Assembly (NCBI RefSeq): GCF_017742215.1
Contig: NZ_JAGHKP010000001.1
Location: forward strand, 1,116,001 to 1,180,000
DNA length: 64,000 nucleotides
Direction of reading: 5' to 3'
DNA from: Chitinophaga chungangae
GTDB taxonomy: Bacteria; Bacteroidota; Bacteroidia; Chitinophagales; Chitinophagaceae
Made by a program: the position numbers and the translations under genes. This document shows, piece by piece, positions 1-8,374 of the stretch. The notes beneath the pieces are model-generated. The model saw nothing but the letters and a program-made list of their open reading frames with translations, made no database searches and had not been told where the DNA came from. The number at the start of each line of letters is the position of its first letter. Positions within the stretch are counted from its first letter, which is position 1.

Positions 1-1
1 A

Positions 2-1102
2 TATATACTGCATGTTTTTTCGTTTTTGTGCATCGTGACTGCGGTGGCCTCCTGCGATAAATTCACGGACATACACAAGGAGTACCTGGAAGGCGGGGAG
101 ATCATTTATGCAGTGAAGCCGGATTCCGTTGTGTTCATCGCCGGGAAGGAAAGGCTGATGATGCGGCTCTGGATGGAAAACGCCCAGAACATCAAGGAAG
201 TGATCGTATCGTGGAACAGCGGGCAGGATTCGATGGTGATACCCGCGAAATTCAAGACCGGCCTCGACAGCCTCGAAGTAATGCTCGGCGGCCTGGCCGA
301 AAAATCCTATTCTTTCAACATATACACGATGGATAATTTCGGCCACCGCTCGCTCACTTATACTCAGTTCGGCGCGGCTTACGGCGCCGGTTACGCGGGA
401 TCTCTCCAGAACCGCAGGATCAAAAGCACCTCCCTCACCGAAACCGCGGGAGAGATCGAATGGTTCTCCCCGGCGGAAGGAATGATCGCCAACGAAGTGA
501 AGTTCGTGAACCGCCGCGGTACCGACACCATCGTGCGTTTTCACGCCGATTCGTTCAACGTGGCATTCGACGCCCCGGGCGGCACCGAGTTCCAGTTCCG
601 TTCGCTGTACATTCCCGAGGAAGAATCGATCGATACCTTTGCGACGGATTGGGGAACCGATAAGCTGCCCGATTTCTACACGATCGACCGTTCGGAATGG
701 GAAGCGCTGGAAGTATCCGACGAAACCGCCAGCGACGGCGGCGGCAAGGCTGCGCTGGTAGACGGCAATCTCGGTTCCTACTGGCACTCCCAATGGGGGC
801 CGGACATCGATCCGCCGCATTGGGCCATCATCGACATGGCGTCCGCAAAAAACATCGCTTATTTCACCATATACCGCCGCCCCGGCAATACCGACGCCAA
901 AACCGCACGGTTCTATCTCGGCGACAGCCCCGACCCCAACGGCGCCTGGACGCTTGCCGGCGAAGGCGTGTTCGGCTCCGGCGATATGATGAGCGTAGAC
1001 AATACGAACCATGCTTCCGGGAGGTATCTGAAGATCTACCTGCCAGACAGCAACAGATCACCGTTCACGAGTATAGCGGAGATCTATGCGTATGGGCAGT
1101 GA
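2..1102 (+). CDS. Discoidin-domain surface lipoprotein (DUF4998-like), 5' end outside window
   Basis: The frame is open to the left edge, so the true start lies upstream; no ATG exists in the visible part. The first visible codons encode the hydrophobic end of a signal peptide closing in a lipobox V-A-S-C (Cys codon 53-55), so the product is a lipoprotein. The next ~180 residues resemble DUF4998 domains that accompany SusC/SusD systems; the last ~130 residues (roughly nt 690-1100, with a W-H-S-Q-W stretch and a C-terminal S-I-A-E-I) look like an F5/8 type C (discoidin) carbohydrate-binding fold. A surface glycan-binding role is inferred. It is the last gene of an operon that begins outside the window, since a strong terminator follows. 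Confidence 0.8.
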   Translation, partial: YILHVFSFLCIVTAVASCDKFTDIHKEYLEGGEIIYAVKPDSVVFIAGKERLMMRLWMENAQNIKEVIVSWNSGQDSMVIPAKFKTGLDSLEVMLGGLAEKSYSFNIYTMDNFGHRSLTYTQFGAAYGAGYAGSLQNRRIKSTSLTETAGEIEWFSPAEGMIANEVKFVNRRGTDTIVRFHADSFNVAFDAPGGTEFQFRSLYIPEEESIDTFATDWGTDKLPDFYTIDRSEWEALEVSDETASDGGGKAALVDGNLGSYWHSQWGPDIDPPHWAIIDMASAKNIAYFTIYRRPGNTDAKTARFYLGDSPDPNGAWTLAGEGVFGSGDMMSVDNTNHASGRYLKIYLPDSNRSPFTSIAEIYAYGQ

Positions 1103-1127
1103 TGAGAAAAATAAGGCAGACAGAAAA

Positions 1128-1158
1128 GGCAGCTCTTTGCGGGGCTGTCTTTTTTTTA
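1128..1158 (+). terminator. Rho-independent terminator after the discoidin lipoprotein
   Basis: An 8-bp stem (GGCAGCTC / GGGGCTGTC side, two G-U pairs) with a 6-nt loop is followed by eight T. It sits 25 bp after the stop codon of the upstream lipoprotein and separates it from the sigma-factor operon. Confidence 0.85.
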
Positions 1159-1287
1159 TGCCGACAGCGCCCCGGACCGGATAAATTGTTTGCCTGCCGC
1201 GGAAACCTCCGAAAGAAACGACCCTTCCCGATAATTTTATTACATTGGCAATAATTCAACCAACAGATCGCATCCCGCGTTACAGGC

Positions 1288-1890
1288 ATGTACGACCGAT
1301 TGCAAACAGACAAAGCATTATTCCAGTTAATTGCTGAAGGCGACGAAGCCGCTTTCCGTGAGCTGTTCCATGCCTACATTCCGCAACTGGAGCCGCTGGT
1401 GATGCACCTTACCAAAACGGCATCCGTAACGGAAGACATTATCCAGGAAACATTCCTGAGGGTATGGCTGAACCGCGACAAACTGCCGGCTATCGAGAAT
1501 CCGCGTTCCTGGCTGCTGCGCATCGTTTTTTACCAGTCGTTTACCTGGCTGCGCCGCCGTAGCGTGCATCACAAAGCCCTGGACGCCATGGCCCTGGGCG
1601 GCGAACCAATGCGCAGCACCACCGAAGAAGAAATCGTGTATGCCGCCATGCTGCGTTTGGTGGGAGAAGCTGTGCAGCAGTTGCCGGCCCAGGCAAAAAA
1701 GATCTACAAGCTCAGCCGCGAAGGCGGCCTTCGCATCCCGGAAATAGCGGAGCAGCTTGGCCTGTCGCCTCATACCGTGAAAAATTCCCTCGTCCGCTCG
1801 CTGCAAACTATCCGGCGGCAAATTGAAGCGGGAGGATACTGGCTGCCGCTGATAACGTTATGGCTCCTGCCAGCCGCGCTGGTACCGTAA
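1288..1890 (+). CDS. ECF RNA polymerase sigma-70 factor, FecI/SigH-type
   Basis: Extracytoplasmic-function sigma factor of 200 residues, the usual length. Region 2 lies at about residues 25-95 (D-I-I-Q-E-T-F-L-R-V-W core) and region 4 at about 130-185, with a helix-turn-helix around E-I-A-E-Q-L-G-L-S-P-H-T-V-K. A hydrophobic tail (last ~15 residues) is commonly seen in Bacteroidota paralogues. It is followed by a FecR-type anti-sigma and a SusC with an N-terminal signalling domain, so it most likely drives the downstream GH16 locus when its glycan binds the SusC. ATG start at 1288; a possible -7 element TACATTGG is at 1241-1248. Confidence 0.93.
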   Translation: MYDRLQTDKALFQLIAEGDEAAFRELFHAYIPQLEPLVMHLTKTASVTEDIIQETFLRVWLNRDKLPAIENPRSWLLRIVFYQSFTWLRRRSVHHKALDAMALGGEPMRSTTEEEIVYAAMLRLVGEAVQQLPAQAKKIYKLSREGGLRIPEIAEQLGLSPHTVKNSLVRSLQTIRRQIEAGGYWLPLITLWLLPAALVP

Positions 1891-2022
1891 TATTAATTAT
1901 TAGCCCTCTCATGGCGTATTTCCGCTTATCCGGGATTTTTTTTCTTCCCCATAGGTCCTGAATCTCCGGTTGCGCGTCTGTATGTATGAAAGCGCCACGT
2001 AAAACTGAAAAACGATACAAAA

Positions 2023-3192
2023 TTGACTACCCAACAACGTATAGCCGTACTTCTTAAAAAAGCTGCGGATGCCACGGCCACGGCGGAAGAATTGCAGGAG
2101 CTGGCAGACCTTGTACAGCAGGACCTCACGGGCGAACGCTCGCTGGAGATGGAAACAATGCTGCGCAACGATGCGGCGCCCGCGCAGCCATACGACGAAG
2201 CCCACTGGAACAGGCTGGCCGATACTATTCTCTCGGCAGACCGTCCTCAGCCAGCCAAAGTAATAACCTGGCGCGCCGGGGCCTGGGCTGCGGCCGTAAT
2301 GCTGCTGCTGGCGTCTTCCCTTACCTTCTGGCTGCTGCGGAAGCCCGCTTCCGTAAAAGAGCCGGCGCTGGCGGCGCAACCCCAGAAAGACATCGCCCCG
2401 GGCGGCAACAGGGCCGTGCTCACGCTGGGGGACGGTACGGAAATATCGCTGGACAGCGCGGGCAGCGGCCTGCTTGCGCAGCAAGGCAACGCAAAAGTGA
2501 TCAAAACCGGCAACGGCGAGCTGCAATACAATGCCTCGCAGGATGGCGGCCATTCCGTCTTTAATACCATCGCCACTCCCCGCGGGGGACAATACACCAT
2601 TACCCTTCCCGACGGCAGCCGCGTATGGCTGAACGCATCCAGCAGCCTGCGTTATCCCACCGTCTTCAATGGTAAGGGGAGGGTCGTGGAGCTGCAGGGC
2701 GAAGCCTATTTTGAAGTGGCGAAGCAGCCCGGTCAATCCTTTGTGGTGAAAGTGGATGAGATGGAAGTAAAAGTACTTGGCACGCACTTTAACATCATGG
2801 CGTACGACGATGAGCCGGAGGTGAAGACCGTTTTGCTGGAAGGGGCGGTTGAAGTAAAAAAGGCCGGCGTCGCCAGGAAGCTGAAACCCGGCCAGGGCGC
2901 CAGCCTTGACCGCCAAAGCGGTGTGCTGGAATTGATGTCCGGGGTGAACACGGAAGAAGCGGTGGCATGGAAAAACGGTTTTATCCAGCTGGAAGGGAAC
3001 GACATCCGCTCCGCCATGCGCCAGATCGCGCGCTGGTACGATGTGGAAGTAGTGTATAAAGGAAATGTGCCGGCGCACTTCACGGGGATCGTACCGCGGA
3101 ACGTGCCTGTATCGCAGGTTTTAAAGATGCTGGAATTGACGGGGGAAGTGCATTTCGAGATAGGAGACAGGCAAATTATCGTATCACCATAA
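2023..3192 (+). CDS. FecR-family anti-sigma factor (TTG start)
   Basis: Membrane anti-sigma factor, 389 residues. An N-terminal cytoplasmic segment (about 1-80) should bind the sigma factor; one transmembrane helix lies near 84-104; the periplasmic FecR domain (about 185-280) and the C-terminal DUF4974 domain (about 320-388) should receive the signal from the SusC STN domain. The in-frame region back to the stop at 1987 has no ATG, so the TTG at 2023 is the best start (CTG 2005 is the alternative). The gap to the sigma gene is 132 bp. Regulation by proteolysis after TonB-dependent transport is the family model, not shown here. Confidence 0.92.
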   Translation: MTTQQRIAVLLKKAADATATAEELQELADLVQQDLTGERSLEMETMLRNDAAPAQPYDEAHWNRLADTILSADRPQPAKVITWRAGAWAAAVMLLLASSLTFWLLRKPASVKEPALAAQPQKDIAPGGNRAVLTLGDGTEISLDSAGSGLLAQQGNAKVIKTGNGELQYNASQDGGHSVFNTIATPRGGQYTITLPDGSRVWLNASSSLRYPTVFNGKGRVVELQGEAYFEVAKQPGQSFVVKVDEMEVKVLGTHFNIMAYDDEPEVKTVLLEGAVEVKKAGVARKLKPGQGASLDRQSGVLELMSGVNTEEAVAWKNGFIQLEGNDIRSAMRQIARWYDVEVVYKGNVPAHFTGIVPRNVPVSQVLKMLELTGEVHFEIGDRQIIVSP

Positions 3193-3357
3193 AAAAGTAG
3201 CGATCACCAAAATTTCAACGTTATGAGTCCCTGAACTATGACACAATGATGGCCCAAATAAATGCCGGAAGCGTTCGTACCGCTCCCGGCGGGTTTGGGT
3301 GCATAAACCACAATCGTTTCGCAATTATTATTTAATTACCCATAACCGTACAAAAAT

Positions 3358-6300
3358 ATGCTTTTTTCTCAAAGCAGGCCCCGGCATGCCCGGCGGCGAC
3401 TAAAGATTCCGCGATTATCAGCAAAAACGTTACTGATCATGAAATTGATAGTGCTTTTGATGACCACCGCTTTGCTGGAGGTGCACGCTTCCGGCTTCGC
3501 GCAAACCGTGTCGATCTCCGCACGAAGCACCTCCCTGCAAAAGGTTTTCAGGGAGATCAGGAAACAAACGGGTTATACCTTCCTGTATACGGACGAGCAG
3601 CTGTTCCATTCCCACGCTTTCAGCATCGAGCTGAAAGACGTGCCGTTGCGCGACGCGCTCGACCGGTGTTTTGAAAACCAGCCATTGCTCTATACCATTG
3701 AAAATAAAACCATCGTGGTAAAACGCAGGCCTGGTGCAGCCACTGCGCCTGCTCCCGCCGACGTGACCGTGAAAGGAAAGATAACCGACGATAAAGGACT
3801 GCCCCTGCCGGGCGTTACCGTGCAGGTGAAAGGCACTTCCCGCGGTGTGGTAAGCAACGCGAACGGGGAATACAGCATCGAAGCGCCCGGTCCTGACGCC
3901 GTGCTGATCGTTTCTTCCATCGGTTACGACCGCAGGGAGGTGGCGGTAAACGGCAACGCGGAACTGAACATCGTTCTTACGGCGTCGGCTTCAAGGATGT
4001 CTGAGCTGGTGGTGATCGGTTATGGCGAACAAAAAAGAGGCAGTCTTACCAGCTCCATCTCTTCCCTTACCGCCAAAGACTTTCAGGCTCAGCCGGTCAA
4101 CCGCATCGACCAGGTATTGCAGGGCCGCGTAACCGGCGTGCAGGTAACGAATTCCGCGGGCTCGCCCGGCGGCGCGGTGCGCATCCGCATCAGGGGCGCC
4201 AATTCCATCAACGGCGATAACGGTCCTATCTACGTGGTAGACGGGTTTGTAGGCGCTGAGCTCTTTGCCATTAACCCCGACGATATCGAATCCATCCAGG
4301 TGCTGAAAGACGCGGCCGCTACCGCCATTTACGGCAGCAGGGGCTCCAACGGCGTTATTCTCGTTACCACCAGGAAAGGCAGCAAAGGTGGCCTGAAGGT
4401 GAATTTCACCACACGTCTTTCCTCTTCGCAGGTCATCAAAAAAATGGACCTGCTCAATGCCGCCGAGTTCGCTTCCACGGTAAACGAACGCGCCGACGCG
4501 TTGGGCACCACCAAACCTTTTACGGATGAACAGATAGAAGGCTACCGGAAAAATGGCGGCACAGACTGGCAGGACGAGATCTTCCGCACCGCGCTCGGCC
4601 AGGAATACATGCTGAACCTCTCGGGAGGCAATGATAAAAGCGGGTACTTCATCTCCGGCAATTATCTCGACCAGGACGGCGTGATCAACAATTCATCGTA
4701 CAAACGCTACACCCTCCGCTCGAATATCAATTCAAGGCTTACGGACAAGATCTCCACTTTCCTCAACATTACCGGCTCCTACAGCACCGCGCAGAACGTG
4801 GATATCCCGGCAGACGGGCCTCACAGCCCGCTCGCGCAGGCCGCCACATGGTCTCCCACCGTGCCCGTACGCAAGGCGGACGGTACGTACACCGCGGCGG
4901 ACCCTATCGGCTCGGTGTTCTTCAACCCGCTGGCGCTTACCACAGAGCAGCTGTCTGTACGGGAACGCATGCTGGTGAACGGCATCGGGGGATTCAAGTT
5001 TGACGACATCGCCGTGCCCGGGTTGTCGCTCAGCATTCAATACGGCGCCAATTATCTCGAATACCAGGATAAAGCTTTCGCCGGTAAAGTGATCAACTCC
5101 GGTACCACTACCGCCAGCCTTCGCACCAACAAAGAGACCAAACTGCAGAACACGAATATGCTCAACTACCGGAGAACGTTCAATGACCACAGCCTGGACC
5201 TGACGGCGGTAATGGAATACCAGCAGATCGTGTACAGCTTCATGTCCGCCGGGGCGTCCAACCTTACGTATGAATCTTTCCAGTGGAACAACCTGGCGCT
5301 GGGAACGGCCGGCAGCCCGGGCTCCGGTTATTCCAAATCTTCGATCTTCTCCCTGGTGGGCCGTGCGAATTATGGTTATAAGGACCGTTACCTGTTATCC
5401 GCCGCGGTCCGCCGCGATGGTTCCTCCAAATTCCTTGGCGGCAATAAGTTCAGTTATTTCCCCTCTTTTTCCGCAGGATGGATCATCAGCGAAGAACCGT
5501 TCATGAAAGACCAGCAGGTCTTCAGCAACCTGAAGCTCCGCGGCAGCTGGGGCTTTACAGGCAACGACGGCGTTGGCCCCTACAGCACGTTCTCCGCATA
5601 TTCCAACAGGAACGCATCGTTTACCAACAGCACTTTCAAGAACGGCATCATCCTCGGCGTGATCGGCAATCCCGATCTGAAATGGGAAACCACCGAACAG
5701 CAGAACATCGGGATAGACGCTTCGCTACTGAAAGGCCGCATCGATATCAGCGCAGATTATTTTGTAAAAAATACGCGTGACCTGCTGCTGAACGAAAACC
5801 TGCCGATCTACCTGGGCAATAACGTTATTACCCGCAATATCGGCTCCGTGCAGAACAAAGGCTGGGAATTGCTGGTAGAGGCCGATGTTTTCGACAAAGG
5901 CGCCTTCAGATGGAACACCGGCGTGAATGTTTCCTTCGTAAAAAATAACGTGCAGTCCACGGGTTCGAAATCCATCATTTTCGACCCGAACAACCGGCGC
6001 ATCGGCGGCGGCATGTCGCCGCAGGCAGAGTTCGTAGTAATAGCAGGCAAGCCGCTGGGCGCTATCTGGGGCCTGGAATACCTGGGCACCTGGAAGCCGG
6101 GCCAGGAAACCGAAGCCGCCAAATTCGGCGCCAAACCGGGCGATGCGAGATACCGGGACGTTAAGGAAGACGGCGTGATCGATGCAGGCGACTATGGCGT
6201 GATCGGCACGGGTATTCCCCGCACAACGCTGGGCTGGAACAACACCTTCAATTATAGATCTTTCTCCCTGAACATTTTCTTCCAGGGCATGTTCGGGTTC

Positions 6301-6708
6301 GACAAGCTCAACTACAACAATGCCGCGGCCATGTATCTCGGCGGCGACGCAAGGCAGGCCACGCTGCGCGACATCCTCGACCGCTATATTCCCGGCAAGA
6401 GCGAAACGTCCGACATACCGGCTTTCAGCGCCACCAATAAAAATTTCACGCAGTCCACGCGTTTCCTCGAAAAAGCGGATTTCCTGCGGCTGAAAAACAT
6501 CAGTCTTTCCTACACCCTGCCCAAACCCATCATGAAACATGCGGGACTGAAGGTATTCGTGAGCGCTACGAACATGCTCACCTTCACCGATTACACCGGC
6601 ATCGATCCCGAAGCCAGCTCTTCGTCGGGCGATTTCAGGCAGGGAATAGATTATGGCTCGTACCCAAACGCAAAAACGATCACCGGCGGGGTTACACTGA
6701 ATTTTTAA
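3358..6708 (+). CDS. SusC/RagA TonB-linked outer membrane transporter with STN signalling domain
   Basis: Outer-membrane importer for oligosaccharides, 1116 residues. In order: signal peptide inside an N-terminal extension (a second Met at residue 28 is an alternative start), a secretin/TonB short N-terminal (STN) domain at about 50-120, a carboxypeptidase-like Ig domain (about 135-210), a plug (about 220-340, with V-I-G-Y-G-E-Q before it and R-G-S-N-G-V-I at its end), then the 22-strand barrel to the C-terminal Phe. The STN domain is the feature that lets a SusC signal to FecR, matching the two upstream genes. The preceding 165 bp hold an imperfect hairpin but no clear promoter. Confidence 0.95.
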   Translation: MLFSQSRPRHARRRLKIPRLSAKTLLIMKLIVLLMTTALLEVHASGFAQTVSISARSTSLQKVFREIRKQTGYTFLYTDEQLFHSHAFSIELKDVPLRDALDRCFENQPLLYTIENKTIVVKRRPGAATAPAPADVTVKGKITDDKGLPLPGVTVQVKGTSRGVVSNANGEYSIEAPGPDAVLIVSSIGYDRREVAVNGNAELNIVLTASASRMSELVVIGYGEQKRGSLTSSISSLTAKDFQAQPVNRIDQVLQGRVTGVQVTNSAGSPGGAVRIRIRGANSINGDNGPIYVVDGFVGAELFAINPDDIESIQVLKDAAATAIYGSRGSNGVILVTTRKGSKGGLKVNFTTRLSSSQVIKKMDLLNAAEFASTVNERADALGTTKPFTDEQIEGYRKNGGTDWQDEIFRTALGQEYMLNLSGGNDKSGYFISGNYLDQDGVINNSSYKRYTLRSNINSRLTDKISTFLNITGSYSTAQNVDIPADGPHSPLAQAATWSPTVPVRKADGTYTAADPIGSVFFNPLALTTEQLSVRERMLVNGIGGFKFDDIAVPGLSLSIQYGANYLEYQDKAFAGKVINSGTTTASLRTNKETKLQNTNMLNYRRTFNDHSLDLTAVMEYQQIVYSFMSAGASNLTYESFQWNNLALGTAGSPGSGYSKSSIFSLVGRANYGYKDRYLLSAAVRRDGSSKFLGGNKFSYFPSFSAGWIISEEPFMKDQQVFSNLKLRGSWGFTGNDGVGPYSTFSAYSNRNASFTNSTFKNGIILGVIGNPDLKWETTEQQNIGIDASLLKGRIDISADYFVKNTRDLLLNENLPIYLGNNVITRNIGSVQNKGWELLVEADVFDKGAFRWNTGVNVSFVKNNVQSTGSKSIIFDPNNRRIGGGMSPQAEFVVIAGKPLGAIWGLEYLGTWKPGQETEAAKFGAKPGDARYRDVKEDGVIDAGDYGVIGTGIPRTTLGWNNTFNYRSFSLNIFFQGMFGFDKLNYNNAAAMYLGGDARQATLRDILDRYIPGKSETSDIPAFSATNKNFTQSTRFLEKADFLRLKNISLSYTLPKPIMKHAGLKVFVSATNMLTFTDYTGIDPEASSSSGDFRQGIDYGSYPNAKTITGGVTLNF

Positions 6709-6732
6709 TGGATTGATCCAAAACAGCAAAAC

Positions 6733-8175
6733 ATGAAAAAGATATATTTCTTCGCACTCATCATAATATTCACCGGCTGCAGCAAAGCGCTCGAAGAAGA
6801 TCCGCGCGGCCTGGTAATAGGCAGCGAGGGCCTGAGCAGCCAGGCCGGCCTGGAAGCCGCGCTCACCGGTGCTTACGGCAGCCTGATGGTTCCCTGGGAA
6901 AGCGGCTTCACCACCGTTTCGCAGATTGCCATGTGTATGGGGGCGGACGATCTCACCACGCATCCGGGCTCCAACAAGGAGGAGTTCAGGGAGTTCGACC
7001 AGTTCAGCGTATCGTCGCTCAACAGCCGTATGACGCCCATCTGGCGCGGTTGTTACAAGACGATACAATCCGCCAACAATATCATCAACAATTATGAGGC
7101 GGTAAAAGACGGCGACGAAGCCACAGTGCAGGCCATCGTGGGCGAAGCGTATTTCCTGCGCGCGCTCTGCTATTACTGGCTTACCCGCTACTGGGGCGCC
7201 GTGCCGCTGGTGCTCACCGAAAAATATACTTCAGACCAGCTGAATATGCAGAAAAGCGGGCCGGCGGACATTTACAAACAGATCGAAGCCGACCTGCTGA
7301 AAGCGGAGGAATGGGTGCCGAATACCAAACGCGATCCCGGAAGGCCGAACAAGGGTTCTGTAAAAGCGCTGCTGGCGGACGTGTATCTCACGGAAGGCGG
7401 ATGGCCGCTGAAAGACCATGGCAAATACGCCCTGGCCGCCGCGAAAGCAAAAGAAGTGATCGACGACAAAGGCGTATACAAATTCGATCTTTACCAGGAC
7501 GGTTTCCTGAAAATATTCGCGGGCGGCACCGTGGAAGATGTGTTTACCCTGTTCACCCGCGGGCAGTGGTCCACCTACAATTCCTTTTACGGCTTATCCA
7601 CCATGCCCGAAAACGAAGGCGGCTGGTCCGACTTTTTCCCCGAGCTGAATTTCTTCAACAGCTTCCCCGCAGGCAGCAGGAAAGACGCCACATTCTCCAC
7701 TTCTTTCGTGGTGGGCGGCGTTACGATCCCCTGGCAGGACGTTACAACAAAACACCCCTATTACAAAAAGTTCACCATCCAGAGCGGACAAAAGGACACT
7801 TATATGTCCAACAATCCGGTGGTAATGATCCGTTATGCGCACGTGCTGCTCATTTATGCCGAAGCGCAGGCCAGGTCTTCAGCCGCGCCTTCCATCGAAG
7901 CATATGCCGCCGTGAATGCGGTGCGCCTGCGCGCGGGATTGGGAGACCTTGCGCCCGGACTGAACAGCGCCGCATTTGCGGATGCCGTGGTGAATGAAAG
8001 GGCCTGGGAATTTGCCGGCGAATGGAGCCGCTGGTTCGACCTCGTGCGGCTCGAAAAAGTGGAAGCGGCCAACGCTTCGAAAGACCCCGGAGACCTTGAG
8101 CCCGGCACGATCACCAAAGAGAAATACTGGCTGCCCATTCCCGGGGCGGACGCGCAGATGAACCCGAACCTTTGA
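6733..8175 (+). CDS. SusD/RagB outer membrane glycan-binding lipoprotein
   Basis: Surface lid partner of the SusC, 480 residues. The signal peptide ends in a lipobox (F-T-G-C, Cys17). The SusD fold is recognisable from the N-terminal helical part (S-A-N-N-I-I-N-N-Y, F-L-R-A-L-C-Y-Y-W) and the C-terminal block that reads N-E-R-A-W-E-F-A-G-E-W-S-R-W-F-D-L-V-R, a SusD hallmark. It starts 24 bp after the SusC stop, so the pair is co-transcribed. It should bind beta-glucan chains at the surface before import, judging only by the adjacent GH16. Confidence 0.95.
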   Translation: MKKIYFFALIIIFTGCSKALEEDPRGLVIGSEGLSSQAGLEAALTGAYGSLMVPWESGFTTVSQIAMCMGADDLTTHPGSNKEEFREFDQFSVSSLNSRMTPIWRGCYKTIQSANNIINNYEAVKDGDEATVQAIVGEAYFLRALCYYWLTRYWGAVPLVLTEKYTSDQLNMQKSGPADIYKQIEADLLKAEEWVPNTKRDPGRPNKGSVKALLADVYLTEGGWPLKDHGKYALAAAKAKEVIDDKGVYKFDLYQDGFLKIFAGGTVEDVFTLFTRGQWSTYNSFYGLSTMPENEGGWSDFFPELNFFNSFPAGSRKDATFSTSFVVGGVTIPWQDVTTKHPYYKKFTIQSGQKDTYMSNNPVVMIRYAHVLLIYAEAQARSSAAPSIEAYAAVNAVRLRAGLGDLAPGLNSAAFADAVVNERAWEFAGEWSRWFDLVRLEKVEAANASKDPGDLEPGTITKEKYWLPIPGADAQMNPNL

Positions 8176-8219
8176 TCCCGCATTTCCACGATACGAATAC
8201 AAATCCTTTCCACATACAA

Positions 8220-8247
8220 CCTCGCATGAAAGATGTTTCATGCGAGG
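8220..8247. repeat. Perfect 12-bp inverted repeat between susD and the GH16 gene
   Basis: CCTCGCATGAAA (8220-8231) and TTTCATGCGAGG (8236-8247) form a 12-bp stem with a GATG loop. No T-run follows, so it is not a standard terminator; in the transcript it could be a stabilising or processing hairpin between susD and the enzyme gene, or a protein-binding site. Confidence 0.85.
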
Positions 8248-8340
8248 TTACATCAGACCGTTAGCGCAATACCAGGATCGACACAGACCGGGCATGGACA
8301 GGTTCCGATGATGAACGGCCGCATGCGAGGTTACCTCAGA
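8239..8340 (+). repeat. Imperfect direct repeat overlapping the hairpin
   Basis: The 19-mer at 8239-8257 (CATGCGAGGTTACATCAGA), which includes the right arm of the hairpin, recurs at 8322-8340 with one change (18 of 19 identical). The second copy ends 34 bp before the GH16 start codon. The first copy sits in a hairpin, the second does not. Confidence 0.8.
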
Positions 8341-8374
8341 AAAAATCAATTATCACTGATGAAAAACACCCGTT

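Noticed and set aside
5725..7068. 447-codon minus-strand frame
   Set aside because: Antisense to the ends of SusC and SusD; no start context or domain.
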